DNA of 64,000 nucleotides from Mycoplasmopsis agassizii (GTDB lineage Bacteria; Bacillota_I; Bacilli_A; Mycoplasmatales; Metamycoplasmataceae): NCBI RefSeq assembly GCF_002276225.1, contig NZ_NQNY01000005.1, positions 1 to 64,000 of the forward strand, read 5' to 3'. Shown piece by piece: positions 10,833 to 21,186 of this stretch (position 1 is its first letter; each line of letters starts with the position of its first letter). The notes under the pieces were generated by a model. It saw only the letters and a program-made list of their open reading frames with translations, ran no database searches and was not told where the DNA came from. The position numbers and the translations under genes were made by a program.

Positions 10833-12092
10833 TTATTCGCTGTAGGGATTATAAAATACAACATTTAAATTAGTTTCTGCTAATTTAAAATCATTAAATT
10901 CAGATTTTTTGATCGGAATAAATAAGGTTGCATTATAAGAATCATGAGGTTCAATGGGAATGTTATCTCAAATAGTTTTCCCTTTGGTAAAAATTCTTGG
11001 ATTTGTTCGTACAAAAGGTGAATCAATACGTCCTCTTTTATAAAGAGTTACATTGAAACTATTATTTTCAATTATTGCATTATAATCACTTGTGTATTCA
11101 GTGCCACTTTTAAAATTAGTTCTTCAATCAATTATAGAAATTAAACTTAGAATATTTTTTTTAAAAAAATCGTCATTAAATTCACTGATAGCTTTATCCA
11201 AAACTTCATCTTTTAAAGAATTTGGATTTAAAATATTTTTTAATTCATGGCTTGATTTTACTAGAATTGTAGCAAATTGATCATTAATAACTGGCCGATT
11301 CTTACTATTTTGAGTAGAATCTAGTGAATATTTTCATTCTGATTTTCTTTCATCAGAATGACCATGGGTTGAAAAATTTAGATATGAACCTGCATTATAT
11401 TTTCTTTCATAATTTCAAACTGCACGTGTAGTTGTTGTAGTTATTTTTTTAACCTTATATTCAACATTGTTTTCTAAATTAAATTCATCATTATTAATTT
11501 CATAAAGAACGGGGTGATATTTAATTTTTCACTCATTGATGGGATCTTTTTGATAATTGTGTTCATAAACAATTTCAATTGTGTTATTATCAACAAAAAT
11601 ATTTTTTAAATTCTCGATGACATTTTTCTTTAGCGTTGATGATGAATTATCATTTATTATTTTTGCACCAATATAGCCACCAAAATCAACAATTAAAGTA
11701 TTTTTACTAAACCATGTTTTGTTGTATTTGATTTCGATTCGCTTAATTAAGTTATTAATTAAATTTTTCCAGTATTCTAAATTAGAATCTGATTTTGATG
11801 ATTCGTTATTTAAAAATTTGTCTTTTCATTCTTTTAAAAAACTTGACAATTTTTCTGAACTATTTATTGATATCGGTTTAATTAAAATGGATTTAATATC
11901 ATTTGAATTGTTAATAGTATCAAAGGAATATTTATCTAAAGCAGTATATTTTATTGTTTTATTATCAATCACTGTTTTATTTTGCCCTAACTCTTCAGTA
12001 ACGCTAGAACTGCATGCAACCACTATTAATGTAGGTGCTAAAACTAAACAGAATGCAGAAATAATTAAAATTTTCTTTCTTTTTAATAACAT
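10833..12092 (-). CDS. Putative surface lipoprotein, 419 aa
   Basis: The N-terminus is a classic mycoplasma lipoprotein signal: MLLKRKK, a hydrophobic core, and the lipobox VVAC with Cys at about residue 27. The mature protein would be lipid-anchored on the outer face after cleavage by LspA. The rest is Asn/Lys/Ser-rich and hydrophilic, with no further membrane span and no domain I recognise. Ribosome site AGCAGGAAA precedes ATG 12090-12092. A short upstream reading frame (12083-12157) and an 18-bp palindrome (12129-12146) lie in its leader. Monocistronic. Function unknown; it could be a substrate-binding or adhesive protein. Confidence 0.8.
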
Positions 12093-12157
12093 TTTGATTC
12101 ACTTATTTCCTGCTCTTTTACTTTTAAAAAGAAAACATGTTTTCTTAAAATTTTCAT
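12083..12157 (-). CDS. Possible 24-residue leader peptide
   Basis: A small frame starts at ATG 12155-12157 behind a decent Shine-Dalgarno (GAAGG, seven bases away) and ends at TAA 12083-12085. It overlaps the lipoprotein start by ten bases. The peptide begins MKILRKHVFFLKVKEQ. It contains the 18-bp palindrome, so its translation could interfere with a hairpin there. It may equally be a chance frame in an AT-rich leader. Confidence 0.25.
   Translation of the reverse strand: MKILRKHVFFLKVKEQEISESKCY
12129..12146. repeat. 18-bp perfect palindrome in the lipoprotein leader
   Basis: AAGAAAACATGTTTTCTT is its own reverse complement and lies 37 bases before the lipoprotein start codon. It could be a dimeric-repressor operator or a transcript hairpin. 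No regulator gene is nearby. Confidence 0.5.
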
Positions 12158-12261
12158 ACTTACAACCTTCTAAATATTTTAAAATCAATACCAAATTGAT
12201 GTTTAAATTATATTCTTTTATTTTTTTTATTGGTTTAAACAACAAATAAATAATTTTTTTG

Positions 12262-12295
12262 CAAATAAAAAATCACGTTATTTTCATAGCGTGAT
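12262..12295 (-). terminator. Terminator of the pepP-efp-12309 operon
   Basis: On the minus strand ATCACG...CGTGAT (+ 12290-12295 and 12272-12277) forms a stem followed by TTTTTTATTT. It ends the operon whose last gene stops at 12309. Confidence 0.7.
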
Positions 12296-12308
12296 CTAGT
12301 TTTAATTT

Positions 12309-12602
12309 TTAAATTATATTAAGTGAAATGTTTTCTGCTTTTGTACCAATTACTAATTCAACTTGTTCATCAATTCTGCGAAAAGCATGCTTAAGTTCTT
12401 TTTCAAAATTAGTAATATTTTTAAATTTAATTGTGACAAAGACATTGCAATTTCATAAGACTTTTGAAACTACTACATCAACTGTTTTAATTTCATAATT
12501 ATCAAGTGGCAAAGCAGATAATTTAATTGCTTGCTTAATAGCATTAGGATTAATTTTGATCAATGAGTTATTATTATTTTTATACTCTAAATATTGATTC
12601 AT
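12309..12602 (-). CDS. Small Asp23/YqhY-like protein (tentative), 97 aa
   Basis: A 97-residue soluble protein starting MNQYLEYKNNNNSLIKI, three bases after the efp stop. A central pattern of alternating hydrophobic residues (IKTVDVVVSKV, then VFVTIKF) followed by a helix resembles the Asp23/Gls24 (DUF322) fold. In Bacillus the Asp23-family gene yqhY lies in the same pepP/efp neighbourhood, which supports the idea. The similarity is weak, so the family name is an inference. It is the last gene of a three-gene operon. Confidence 0.6.
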
Positions 12603-12605
12603 ATC

Positions 12606-13172
12606 TTAGGCTTTACCAACGTATTTACCTGTGTCACTTGAAATGGTGATCTTATCACCATTTTTAATAAACATTGGTGCATCTAGTTCATAACCTGTTT
12701 CCACTTTAATACGTTTTTGTGGATTAGTTGTGGTATTACCTTTATTAGCATCAGGTGCGTCAATTACTAATAAGTCCACCTTAACAGGAATTTCAATATC
12801 AAGTAATTCATCTTGATACATTCTTAATTTAATTGTGTCGCCTTCTTTAATGAAATTAAGTTCATATTCAGCACGGGCATAAGGAATTTCACGTGCTTCA
12901 AAAGTTTCAACATCCATTAAATAAATATAAGTACCATCATTATATGAATAAGTATGAGGTCTTAATTCAATAAAAGCAGCATTAACACGGTCACCACCTG
13001 TATAAGTTTTAACAGTTGTTGAACCACTTCTTAAGTTTTTAACTTTTGCTTTAACTGATGCTTGACCACGCCCTTGTTTTGAATGTTGAGCTTCAATGAC
13101 TACGAAAATTTCGCCTCCATCTTCAAAAGTAACACCTGGTTTAAATTTATTTACATCGACTACTTCAGCCAT
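12606..13172 (-). CDS. efp: Translation elongation factor P
   Basis: EF-P, 188 aa, relieves ribosome stalling on proline runs. It has three beta-barrel domains. Domain I begins MAEVVDVNKFKPGVTF, and its tip loop reads SKQGRGQA, with Arg-35 where most EF-Ps carry the modified Lys (KPGKG). Domain III contains the conserved VETGYELDAPMF region. ATG 13170-13172 overlaps the pepP stop by one base (TAATG), so the two genes are translationally coupled, as in many Firmicutes. No EF-P modification gene (epmA or earP) is visible in the window. Confidence 0.95.
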   Translation of the reverse strand: MAEVVDVNKFKPGVTFEDGGEIFVVIEAQHSKQGRGQASVKAKVKNLRSGSTTVKTYTGGDRVNAAFIELRPHTYSYNDGTYIYLMDVETFEAREIPYARAEYELNFIKEGDTIKLRMYQDELLDIEIPVKVDLLVIDAPDANKGNTTTNPQKRIKVETGYELDAPMFIKNGDKITISSDTGKYVGKA

Positions 13173-14224
13173 TATTTCTCCTGTGACAAGTTTTTGTAAC
13201 CTTTTTCAGTTACTAAAATATCGTTTTCAATTCTTACACCACCAAGATCTTCAATATAAATTCCTGGCTCAACTGTAATAATATTACCTACTTCTAAAAT
13301 TGCTTTTGAACTTGAAGCCACATTAGGTAATTCATGTACATCTGCTCCTAAACCATGACCTGTTGAATGAGCAAAGTATTTACCATAACCTTTTGATTCA
13401 ATATAGTCACGGCAGATCTTATCAATTTCTGCAGTTGCTACACCTTTTTTAACAGCTTCAATACCTAAACGAGCACTTTCAGCAACAATCTCATAGATTT
13501 CTAATAATTTTTTATTAGGTTTTTTATCTTTTGTATAAAAGAAGGTTCTAGTAATATCAGCTGCATAACCTTTATATTGGGCTCCAAAATCAAACTTGAC
13601 AATATCGCCATCTTTTAGTTTTTTATTAGTAGGGTGATGGTGTGGTTCTGCTGAATTAGGTCCAAAAGCAACGATTGGATCAAAACTTTCTTTATCAGCA
13701 CCTAATAAGCGCATTTCATATAAAAATAAAGCAGCAATTTCTTTTTCGCTAACTCCAACTTTTAAAGCGGCTTTTGCTTTTTCAAAAGCTTTAAAAGAAA
13801 TCTCAATTGCTTTTTCTACTAATTTAATTTCTTCTTTAGTTTTAACAGCACGTAATTGTTGTCCTTCAATAAAAATTGAAGCAACATTTACACCTTCAGA
13901 ATGATTTAATAAATGTCTTAATCAATCGTATTCTGAAATTTTTAAATAATCTTTTTCAAGTAAAACTTTTTTATAGTTTTTCTTAACAAAAAACTCTTTT
14001 AAAGATTTAGCATTTCATAGTTTAACACTAACGTTTTTAGCGTTTTTTTGAGCATATTCAATGTAACGTGAATCTACAAATAAATAGGCTTTAGTTTTTT
14101 CAACAATTAATAGCCCTGCAGTTGTGTCAACTTCAGCAAATCAAAGTCTTGATTTGTCACTAAGTGAGATGTAAGCATCTGCACCTGTTCTTACTAATTC
14201 TTGATCTAATTTTCTTCTGTCCAT
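13172..14224 (-). CDS. pepP: Xaa-Pro aminopeptidase (M24B)
   Basis: A cytoplasmic metallopeptidase of 350 aa that removes N-terminal residues preceding proline. The C-terminal pita-bread domain keeps all five metal ligands: Asp-212 (KFDFGAQ), Asp-223 (ADITRTF), His-286 (AHSTGHGLG), Glu-319 (VEPGIY) and Glu-333 (VRIENDI). The N-terminal ~125 residues form the creatinase-type domain. The ribosome site AAAGGAAA precedes ATG 14222-14224. It is first in pepP-efp-12309. Linking a proline peptidase to EF-P is common but the mechanistic reason is not established. Confidence 0.93.
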
Positions 14225-14308
14225 ATATTTCCTTTCAGAAGTGTCTTTATTTATATAATCTTACTATAAACAGACACTTTTTTATATGATTATAAACAAA
14301 AGGTAATT

Positions 14309-14332
14309 AAAAAACGCCAATCGGCGTTTTTT
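14309..14332. terminator. Terminator between rpmG and pepP
   Basis: AAAACGCC (14311-14318) pairs with GGCGTTTT (14323-14330). T runs flank it on both strands. It lies seven bases beyond the rpmG stop on the minus strand. Confidence 0.8.
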
Positions 14333-14338
14333 AACGAT

Positions 14339-14491
14339 TTATTTTCGTTCTCGGTGCTTTGTACTCTTATTACATTTTGGACAATACTTGTTTAATTCAA
14401 CTTTTTCGATTGTCTTTTTCTTATTCTTTTTCGAAATGTAATTATGCATTTTACATTCTGTACATTCTAAAGTAAAACCGTCACGTGGCAT
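14339..14491 (-). CDS. rpmG: 50S ribosomal protein L33
   Basis: A 50-residue L33 with the four zinc-binding cysteines in two pairs (CTEC and CPKC), starting [13 protein letters not shown] and ending in a basic tail. It has a strong ribosome site (GAAGGAGG) and stands alone between a terminator and metG. The zinc-ribbon (C+) form implies it binds zinc. Confidence 0.95.
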   Translation of the reverse strand: MPRDGFTLECTECKMHNYISKKNKKKTIEKVELNKYCPKCNKSTKHRERK

Positions 14492-14582
14492 AAATCCTCC
14501 TTCAATCTTTCAGTGGTTATTATATTAACACATTTAATAATATAAATTTAAAAAATATTTTGCTTTTCATAATTGTGAAAAT

Positions 14583-16109
14583 TTATTTCAATCTTGTGAA
14601 TAAATTCTCATTTTTTCTAAAAATATGTTTTTTGAATTTATCTCGTTTTGAAATTTTTTCAAATTCAAAACTTTTTAAGTTTCAGTTTTTAGCTAAAGTT
14701 GCTATTTTTTCAGGTAAGAGAATTTGATACATTGCAGCCATTGCATAAATTCCATTGAAAATTAATAAAAGAATTTGTTCAAGCAATTCATCATCTGCTT
14801 TTAACTTTCAAAGTTCATATTTATCAATGATTAAATTTAATTCATTACCTAATTTTAAGACTTCTTCAAATGCTAAATCGAAATTAAATTCATCAGCATG
14901 TTTTGAAAATTTTGCTTCAAGTGAATCGATTAATTCATAATATTTTTCAAGTTCATCAACTTTCTTATAAGCCAATGTACGTGTGAAATTATTTTCACTC
15001 ATTTTTTCAGTTCTACTGATCAAATTACCAAAAACGTTAACAAGTTCAGTATTTACCGCATTTGTTAATAGCTCTTCACTAAAGATTGAATCTCTGCGAA
15101 TTGATATTTTTGTAACAGTAAAAAACTTAACTAATTCAGCCGAAAATTTCTCAATTACAGCAATTGGATCAACTACATTATTTTTAGATTTTGACATCTT
15201 TCCAGTAGGTGTAATAATTCACCCGTGTGTCACTATTTTAGTAGGTGTTTTTACTCCTAAAGACTTTAAAAAGATAGGTCAATAAATGCAGTGAAAGCGA
15301 GTGATTTCCTTACCAACTACATTGATTCTTTCGGTTGCATTTTCTCAATATTTTTTGAATAGCGAATCATCTTTTGCATAAAAACCTAAACTAGTTAAAT
15401 AACTAAATAAAGCATCCAATCAAACATAAATAATGTGTTGTGAATCTTCCACAATCGGAATTCCTCAATCAATTTTAATACGTGTGACTGATAAATCTTC
15501 TAGTCCCTCACTTAAGAAATTAGCCTTCATTTCTTTAATAATATTTTCACTAGTTATATGATCTAAATTCAAAAATTCATCAATTAAAAAATCTTTTAAT
15601 TTATCTAATTTAAAAAAATATGATTCATCAGAAATTTCAACTAATTCATGATTACTAATAGGGTGATAAAACTTACCATCTTTTTCAATTGCATTTGTTT
15701 TAGTTACAAATTCTTCATCACTAATTGAATAAAGACCTTTATAAAATCCTTTATAAATATAACCTTTATTAAACATATCTGTGAAGATTTTTTTGACTGC
15801 TTTAAAGTGATGAAAGTCACTTGTTCTGACAAAAAAATCTGTATCAATTTTTGCTAGTTTTCAAAGAGCTTTGAAATTATCTGCTTGTAAATCAACAAAT
15901 TTTTGGGGAAGCATTTTATTAGCAATTGCTGCATTAAAAATCTTTTGACCATGTTCATCAGCACCCGTTAACATGACTGCGTCAAAACCTTTTAAACGCT
16001 TATAATTTCTAAGAGCTCAAACTAACGAACTAGTAAATAAATGACCAATATGTAAACTACCATTTGGGTAATAAATTGGTGTTGTAATTAAAACTGTTTT
16101 TTTACTCAT
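14583..16109 (-). CDS. metG: Methionyl-tRNA synthetase
   Basis: A class I synthetase, 508 aa, for tRNA-Met and the initiator. HIGH is at residues 20-23 (SLHIGHLF) and KMSKS at 304-308. There is no C-terminal tRNA-binding (EMAP-type) domain; the protein ends after the anticodon-binding helices. The insert in the catalytic domain lacks obvious zinc-binding cysteine pairs. ATG 16107-16109 has ribosome site AAGGTGG and overlaps the trmN6 stop by eight bases. It is last in tpiA-gpmI-trmN6-metG. Confidence 0.95.
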
Positions 16110-16803
16110 GTTCCACCTTTTTTGGAATATATAATTCCTTAATATTTTCTAAATAAGAATGATCATTTATATCTTCTGGATGAAGATATAAATTTTCTAA
16201 ATAGTGCTGACCATAGCCACTGTTATATCGACTTTCAAGCATTACAAATTTTGCTTTTTCATGAATTCTTGGATAAATAAATTGAATTCTTTTGGGCTCA
16301 AATTTATATTTTCTTAGTAGCGTAACTAAGTCAACAAAACGCTCTACAGGTATTACAAAATTTAAGTAGCCTTTTTGTTCAATTATTTTTGAACTACCTA
16401 AAATTATCTGTTCTAAATTTAATTTAACCTCATGAGTTGCAATTAATTTTGATTCAGATGAATTAGGAATAATTGACGATTCCATCGGATAATAGGGGGG
16501 ATTGACAAAAATCATTTGATATTTTTGTCTAACATTTTTTGCATGCTCTTTATAAAATAAATTAAAATCCTGATTAATTAAATTAATCTGTTTTTTCATT
16601 TTATTAAATTCCAAATTTTTTTCTGCAATTAAAATTGCTCTCTTTTGAATTTCAACTGCATCTATTTTTAAAGCTTCATTTCTAGCAGCTAAAAAGATTG
16701 CAAGAGCCGCATTATTTGTTCCTATCTCTAAAGCATATTTTATTTTTTGATTTAAAAAAATAAAGTTTGCAAATAAAATTGTGTCAACTGAATAATTAAA
16801 CAT
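16102..16803 (-). CDS. trmN6: tRNA1(Val) (adenine-37-N6)-methyltransferase
   Basis: A SAM-dependent N6-adenine methyltransferase of the YfiC/TrmN6 family. The SAM motif I reads [16 protein letters not shown], and the N6-adenine catalytic motif is NPPYY near residue 100. The annotated ATG at 16801-16803 ([14 protein letters not shown]) is the first one available, but the same frame stays open upstream to 16918. That stretch reads DDELVLNNLGFDGKL and YQDKQ, which matches the usual N-terminus of the family. No ATG, GTG or TTG exists there, so a rarer start such as ATT (16888-16890, just after GAGGA) is likely, which would overlap the gpmI end. Operon: tpiA-gpmI-trmN6-metG. Confidence 0.82.
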   Translation of the reverse strand: MFNYSVDTILFANFIFLNQKIKYALEIGTNNAALAIFLAARNEALKIDAVEIQKRAILIAEKNLEFNKMKKQINLINQDFNLFYKEHAKNVRQKYQMIFVNPPYYPMESSIIPNSSESKLIATHEVKLNLEQIILGSSKIIEQKGYLNFVIPVERFVDLVTLLRKYKFEPKRIQFIYPRIHEKAKFVMLESRYNSGYGQHYLENLYLHPEDINDHSYLENIKELYIPKKVEHE

Positions 16804-16874
16804 TTGCTTGTCTTGATAAACTTTTAATTTGCCATCAAAACCTAAATTATTTAAGACTAATTCATCATCATTAA

Positions 16875-18374
16875 TTATTTTATTATTAATGATTCCTCAT
16901 TCATTTCAGATGATTTTTTAATATCTAAATAATCCAAAATAGTTGGCGAAATATTTGCTAATTTTCCAGGTTTTAATTTTAAAGATTTATCACTTGTAAT
17001 TAACATTACAGGACTATCTGTATGCTTGGTTGAAGGGTTACCATTTTCATCTTCAGTAATTTCTGCATTACCATGATCTGCTGTAATAAAAACGGTAATA
17101 TTATTTTCTAAAGCAAAATCTCATAGTCTTTTAATTTGACTATCTAAGAAAGTAACTGCTTCAATTGTTGCTTTTAAATCGCCTGTGTGTCCGACCATAT
17201 CAGGGTTGGCATAATTTAAAATTGTCAGATCAAAAACTTTAGCATTTTTAATTACTTCATCAGTAATTCCTTTTGCTGACATATGGGGTACATCTGCAAA
17301 AGATTCAGCTTTAATTGAATCAACCATAATACGTTTTGAGTTTTTATAAGAGATGTCAATTCCACCATCCATGAAATAAGTTACATGTGCATATTTTTGT
17401 GTTTCTGCTACACGTAATTGCTTTTTATTTGCTTGTTCCATTACATAGCCAATTGGTTGTGTAATTTTCATTTCATCGAAAGCAATAATTGTATCCATGT
17501 TTTCATATTTCATCATGCTAACAAATTTTTCAATTTTAACTGGAGCATTATTTTTATAATCGTAAATTTTACTTGGTCTAAAAAAGTGAGTTAATTGGCG
17601 AGCACGGTCAGGTCTAAAATTGAAGAAAATAATGCTATCATGATCTTTAATCATATTTGCACTTTTATCAAATGCAGGTTCAAAAAATTCATCAGTTATT
17701 TGCTTTTGATATTGACTTTCTACATAGTCTAAGGCGTTAGTAAAAGTGTTATTAGATTTACCTAATAAATTGTCATATGCTTTTTGATTTCTTTCAAAAA
17801 TTTGGTCACGATCCATAGCGTAGAAACGACCTGCAACTGAAGCAATTTTATAGCCATATTGATCACAAATTGCTTGCAATTTAACAATTGATTCTTTAAT
17901 TGAAGCAGGTGCCACATCACGACCATCACCAAAAACATGGACTGAAACTTTTTTCAGTCCGTATTCATATGCAGCATTTAAAACACCAAATAAATGTGCT
18001 TCTAGTGAATGCACTCCACCAGGACTTAAAAGTCCCATTAAATGTAATGTTGAATCTTTTTCTTTTACAGAATTAAACGTTTCTAAAAAAGCTTCATTTT
18101 TTAAGAACAAATTATCTTGTAATGATTTATTGATTAAAGATAAACCTGTATAAACAATTTGTCCTGCTCCGATATTAAGATGTCCTACTTCTGAATTACC
18201 CATTTGACCTCTAGGTAACCCGACTGCTTCACCACTAGCATCGATTAAGACATTAGGATAGTCTTTAAAAAGATGATCAAAAGTAGGTGTGTTTGCTAGT
18301 TTAAAACCATTACCTTGAGATTCTGCTCTGATTCCTAAACCATCAATTACTACTAATATAACTTTTTTGTTCAT
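16875..18374 (-). CDS. gpmI: Cofactor-independent phosphoglycerate mutase
   Basis: Interconverts 3- and 2-phosphoglycerate using two Mn ions; 499 aa, normal for iPGM. The first metal site and catalytic serine are visible as VVIDGLG and MGNSEVGHLN (Ser-61). Later metal ligands appear in MVGHTGD and ITADHGNAE. It begins two bases after the tpiA stop, so two glycolytic genes share one transcript. Its last ~15 codons overlap the likely true start of trmN6. Confidence 0.96.
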
Positions 18375-18376
18375 GA

Positions 18377-19117
<741 letters not shown>

Positions 19118-19180
19118 AAATAACCTCTTTAAATAAAATATTAAAATATATTCCTATTATAGTGCTATTTACAAATAAAA

Positions 19181-19915
19181 TTACTCGAAACTTAAAGAGA
19201 TTTTTAAAACTTGCTTATCTAAAATCACTTCAAAAAAATGAATGTTAGCTCCAAAAAAAGTTTTAAGATTTTTATAACTATATGGTTCAGGATCATAGTT
19301 TAATAAATCATTCAAAACTTTTAAAAAGATATTTTGATTTAAATCGAAATATTTTTGCTCTCAATATTTATTAGTCATTTGTTTTGGAATATTAAAATTG
19401 AATCTAATTTGATAGGGGCTAAGATAAACTTTATTTGCTGCTCTAGGTGTTCAATATGTAATTGAAAAAAGATGAATTAATAATCAAGTCAATTCCTTTA
19501 AAATTGCTTCTACTTCTGAATCGTTTTTAATTTTTTCAAAATTTTTATTTATTAATTTAGTAGTTAAGAAAATGTAAATATTTTCGTAAAGTTTTAAAAA
19601 TGTTAAAAGTAAAGACCCACCAAAAGTTTCTCTTGTGGTATTTCTACCAACACGATTTGAAGTTGACAAACGAAAATTTACATCGTTATAAGGTGATATC
19701 AAACTTGCTAATCTATTTTGATCTTCGATAGATAAATTTTCAAAATATGATTCAGATATTTTTAAATTAGGCTTTAGATATTTCTGCAAAAAAGGTCTTT
19801 CATCAAAAAACCTTTTTATCTCTTCATCAATGTAATCAAGTTCATAATATTTTTTAATTTCATTTGTTGAAATATTTTGAACCTGATTTTTTCTTATTTT
19901 TTTGAAATCGTTCAT
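19181..19915 (-). CDS. Hypothetical protein, 244 aa
   Basis: I do not recognise this family. It starts two bases after the dUTPase-like stop (ATG 19913-19915) and is the last gene of the glyS-dnaG-rpoD run. Soluble and helical by composition, with a charged N-terminus (MNDFKKIRKNQVQNIS) and a more hydrophobic middle (TFGGSLLLTFLKLYENIYIF) that is too short and polar to be a certain membrane segment. No nucleotide-binding or metal motif is visible. The operon position suggests co-expression with replication and transcription genes, nothing more. Confidence 0.7.
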
Positions 19916-19917
19916 GA

Positions 19918-20403
19918 TTAATAATTTTGCTTTACACGATTTTGATTAACTAAATTCTTTTTGAAATATTCAGTTTCAATTTCTCGATCACTTATTCCAA
20001 GCAAACTTGCTAATCCTAAATAAAGTTCATAAGTTAATTTGATTATTTCTTTATCAGGTTTTTCAATCATGATTAAAATATTTTTATAAACTTCTAAAAA
20101 TTGTTTATTAATATCCTTTGAAAAAATAATAGGATTAAATTCTTCTCCTGCTTCAAAATTAAAAACATAGGTATTTAAAAAATGAATTCCATCTGAATAT
20201 TCTTCAAGAATTTTTTTACGATCTATGTTTTGATTTTTCTTTCAATATTTAAATGTTTGAACTTCGTTTGCTAGTTCTCCTAATTCAACTAAAAGGGCAA
20301 ATCCAATTTTTTCTCTGACATCATGAAAACTCGCAATTCCTGCGTTTTTCAGTATCATTTTGTCAAGTTTATTTTGTTCAGTAAGTAATTTTTTTACATT
20401 CAT
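19918..20403 (-). CDS. Dimeric dUTPase-like all-alpha NTP pyrophosphatase
   Basis: A 161-aa helical protein resembling dimeric dUTP diphosphatases of the MazG-like all-alpha NTP pyrophosphatase superfamily. The magnesium-binding Glu residues are in VELGELANEVQTFKYW, and a second acidic site is EEYSDGIHF. It would hydrolyse dUTP to dUMP and limit uracil in DNA. ATG 20401-20403 was chosen because it follows the Nif3 stop by one base; an ATG 14 codons upstream would overlap that gene. A neighbouring MazG-type activity on another nucleotide cannot be excluded. Confidence 0.78.
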
Positions 20404-20404
20404 T

Positions 20405-21184
20405 TTAATTAGTTCTTTCTCATTTTTCAAATGTATATGTTTCAACTTTTATATTTGATAATTTTAATTTATTTAAAATTATTTCTTTCATATTAAATAT
20501 AAAGACTTCTTCAATTCTATGCGAGACTTCAATTACATTTAATTTATTTTGATTATAAAAAATTCATTCATTTCATTTTATATCACTAGTAATTACTAAG
20601 TCATCTTTTGATGCTAATTCAGATATTTCTGAGTAATCACCTGAGCCTGCAAAAATTATTAATTTTTTAAAAATAAAATTTTGATCTTTTAAATTTGAAT
20701 TTAAAATTTTGAAATTTTTAAGATGTAATTTATTTTCAATTTCATTTATATCTTGGTTTAAATAAATTGAGGTAGAATATTTTGATTCAATTTTTATTTT
20801 GAAATTATTATCATCAAAAATCTGTTTTGCAATTTGAAAACTGGTTCCTTCTTTATCCACATCATAATTTGTATGAAGTGAATACAAAACTATTTTATTT
20901 TTAATTGCTTTCTTATAAATTTGTTCCTTATATGGATAAGCAATGAAATCTCTTTTTCGATAATTATTAAAAATAAAAGGATGATGAGAAATAATTAAAT
21001 TTAAGTTATTTTCAATTGCATAATCAATTACTTCATTCGTAATATCAAGACATAACAAAATGCCTGATAAGTAATTATCAAGCATTTTTTTGTTTCTAAA
21101 AGCGAGCCCTGAAAAATCTCATGGCTCTTGATTTTCTAAAGGATATTTAATTTCAAGTTTTGAAATCAATTCTTCTATTTTCAA
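20405..21184 (-). CDS. Nif3-like (DUF34) dinuclear metal protein
   Basis: A 259-aa member of the Nif3/YqfO (GTP cyclohydrolase I type 2 / DUF34) family. The metal-site signature ISHHPFIF and the second site around HTNYDVDKEG are visible. Biochemical role is not established in the family. I set the start at TTG 21182-21184, because GAAGGA lies six bases before it and the first in-frame ATG (21083-21085) would remove the conserved first helix and PWDFSG. In Firmicutes this gene is often found next to rpoD, as here. Confidence 0.85.
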
Positions 21185-21186
21185 AA

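Noticed and set aside
11719-12249. 176-residue open frame on the + strand across the lipoprotein gene
   Set aside because: It is antisense to a clear lipoprotein gene (signal peptide with lipobox) and has no ribosome site or family features. AT-rich coding DNA gives such frames often.
20404-20445. Upstream ATG for the dUTPase-like gene at 20445
   Set aside because: It would overlap the Nif3-like coding end by 41 bases; ATG 20403 follows directly after that stop and fits the family.
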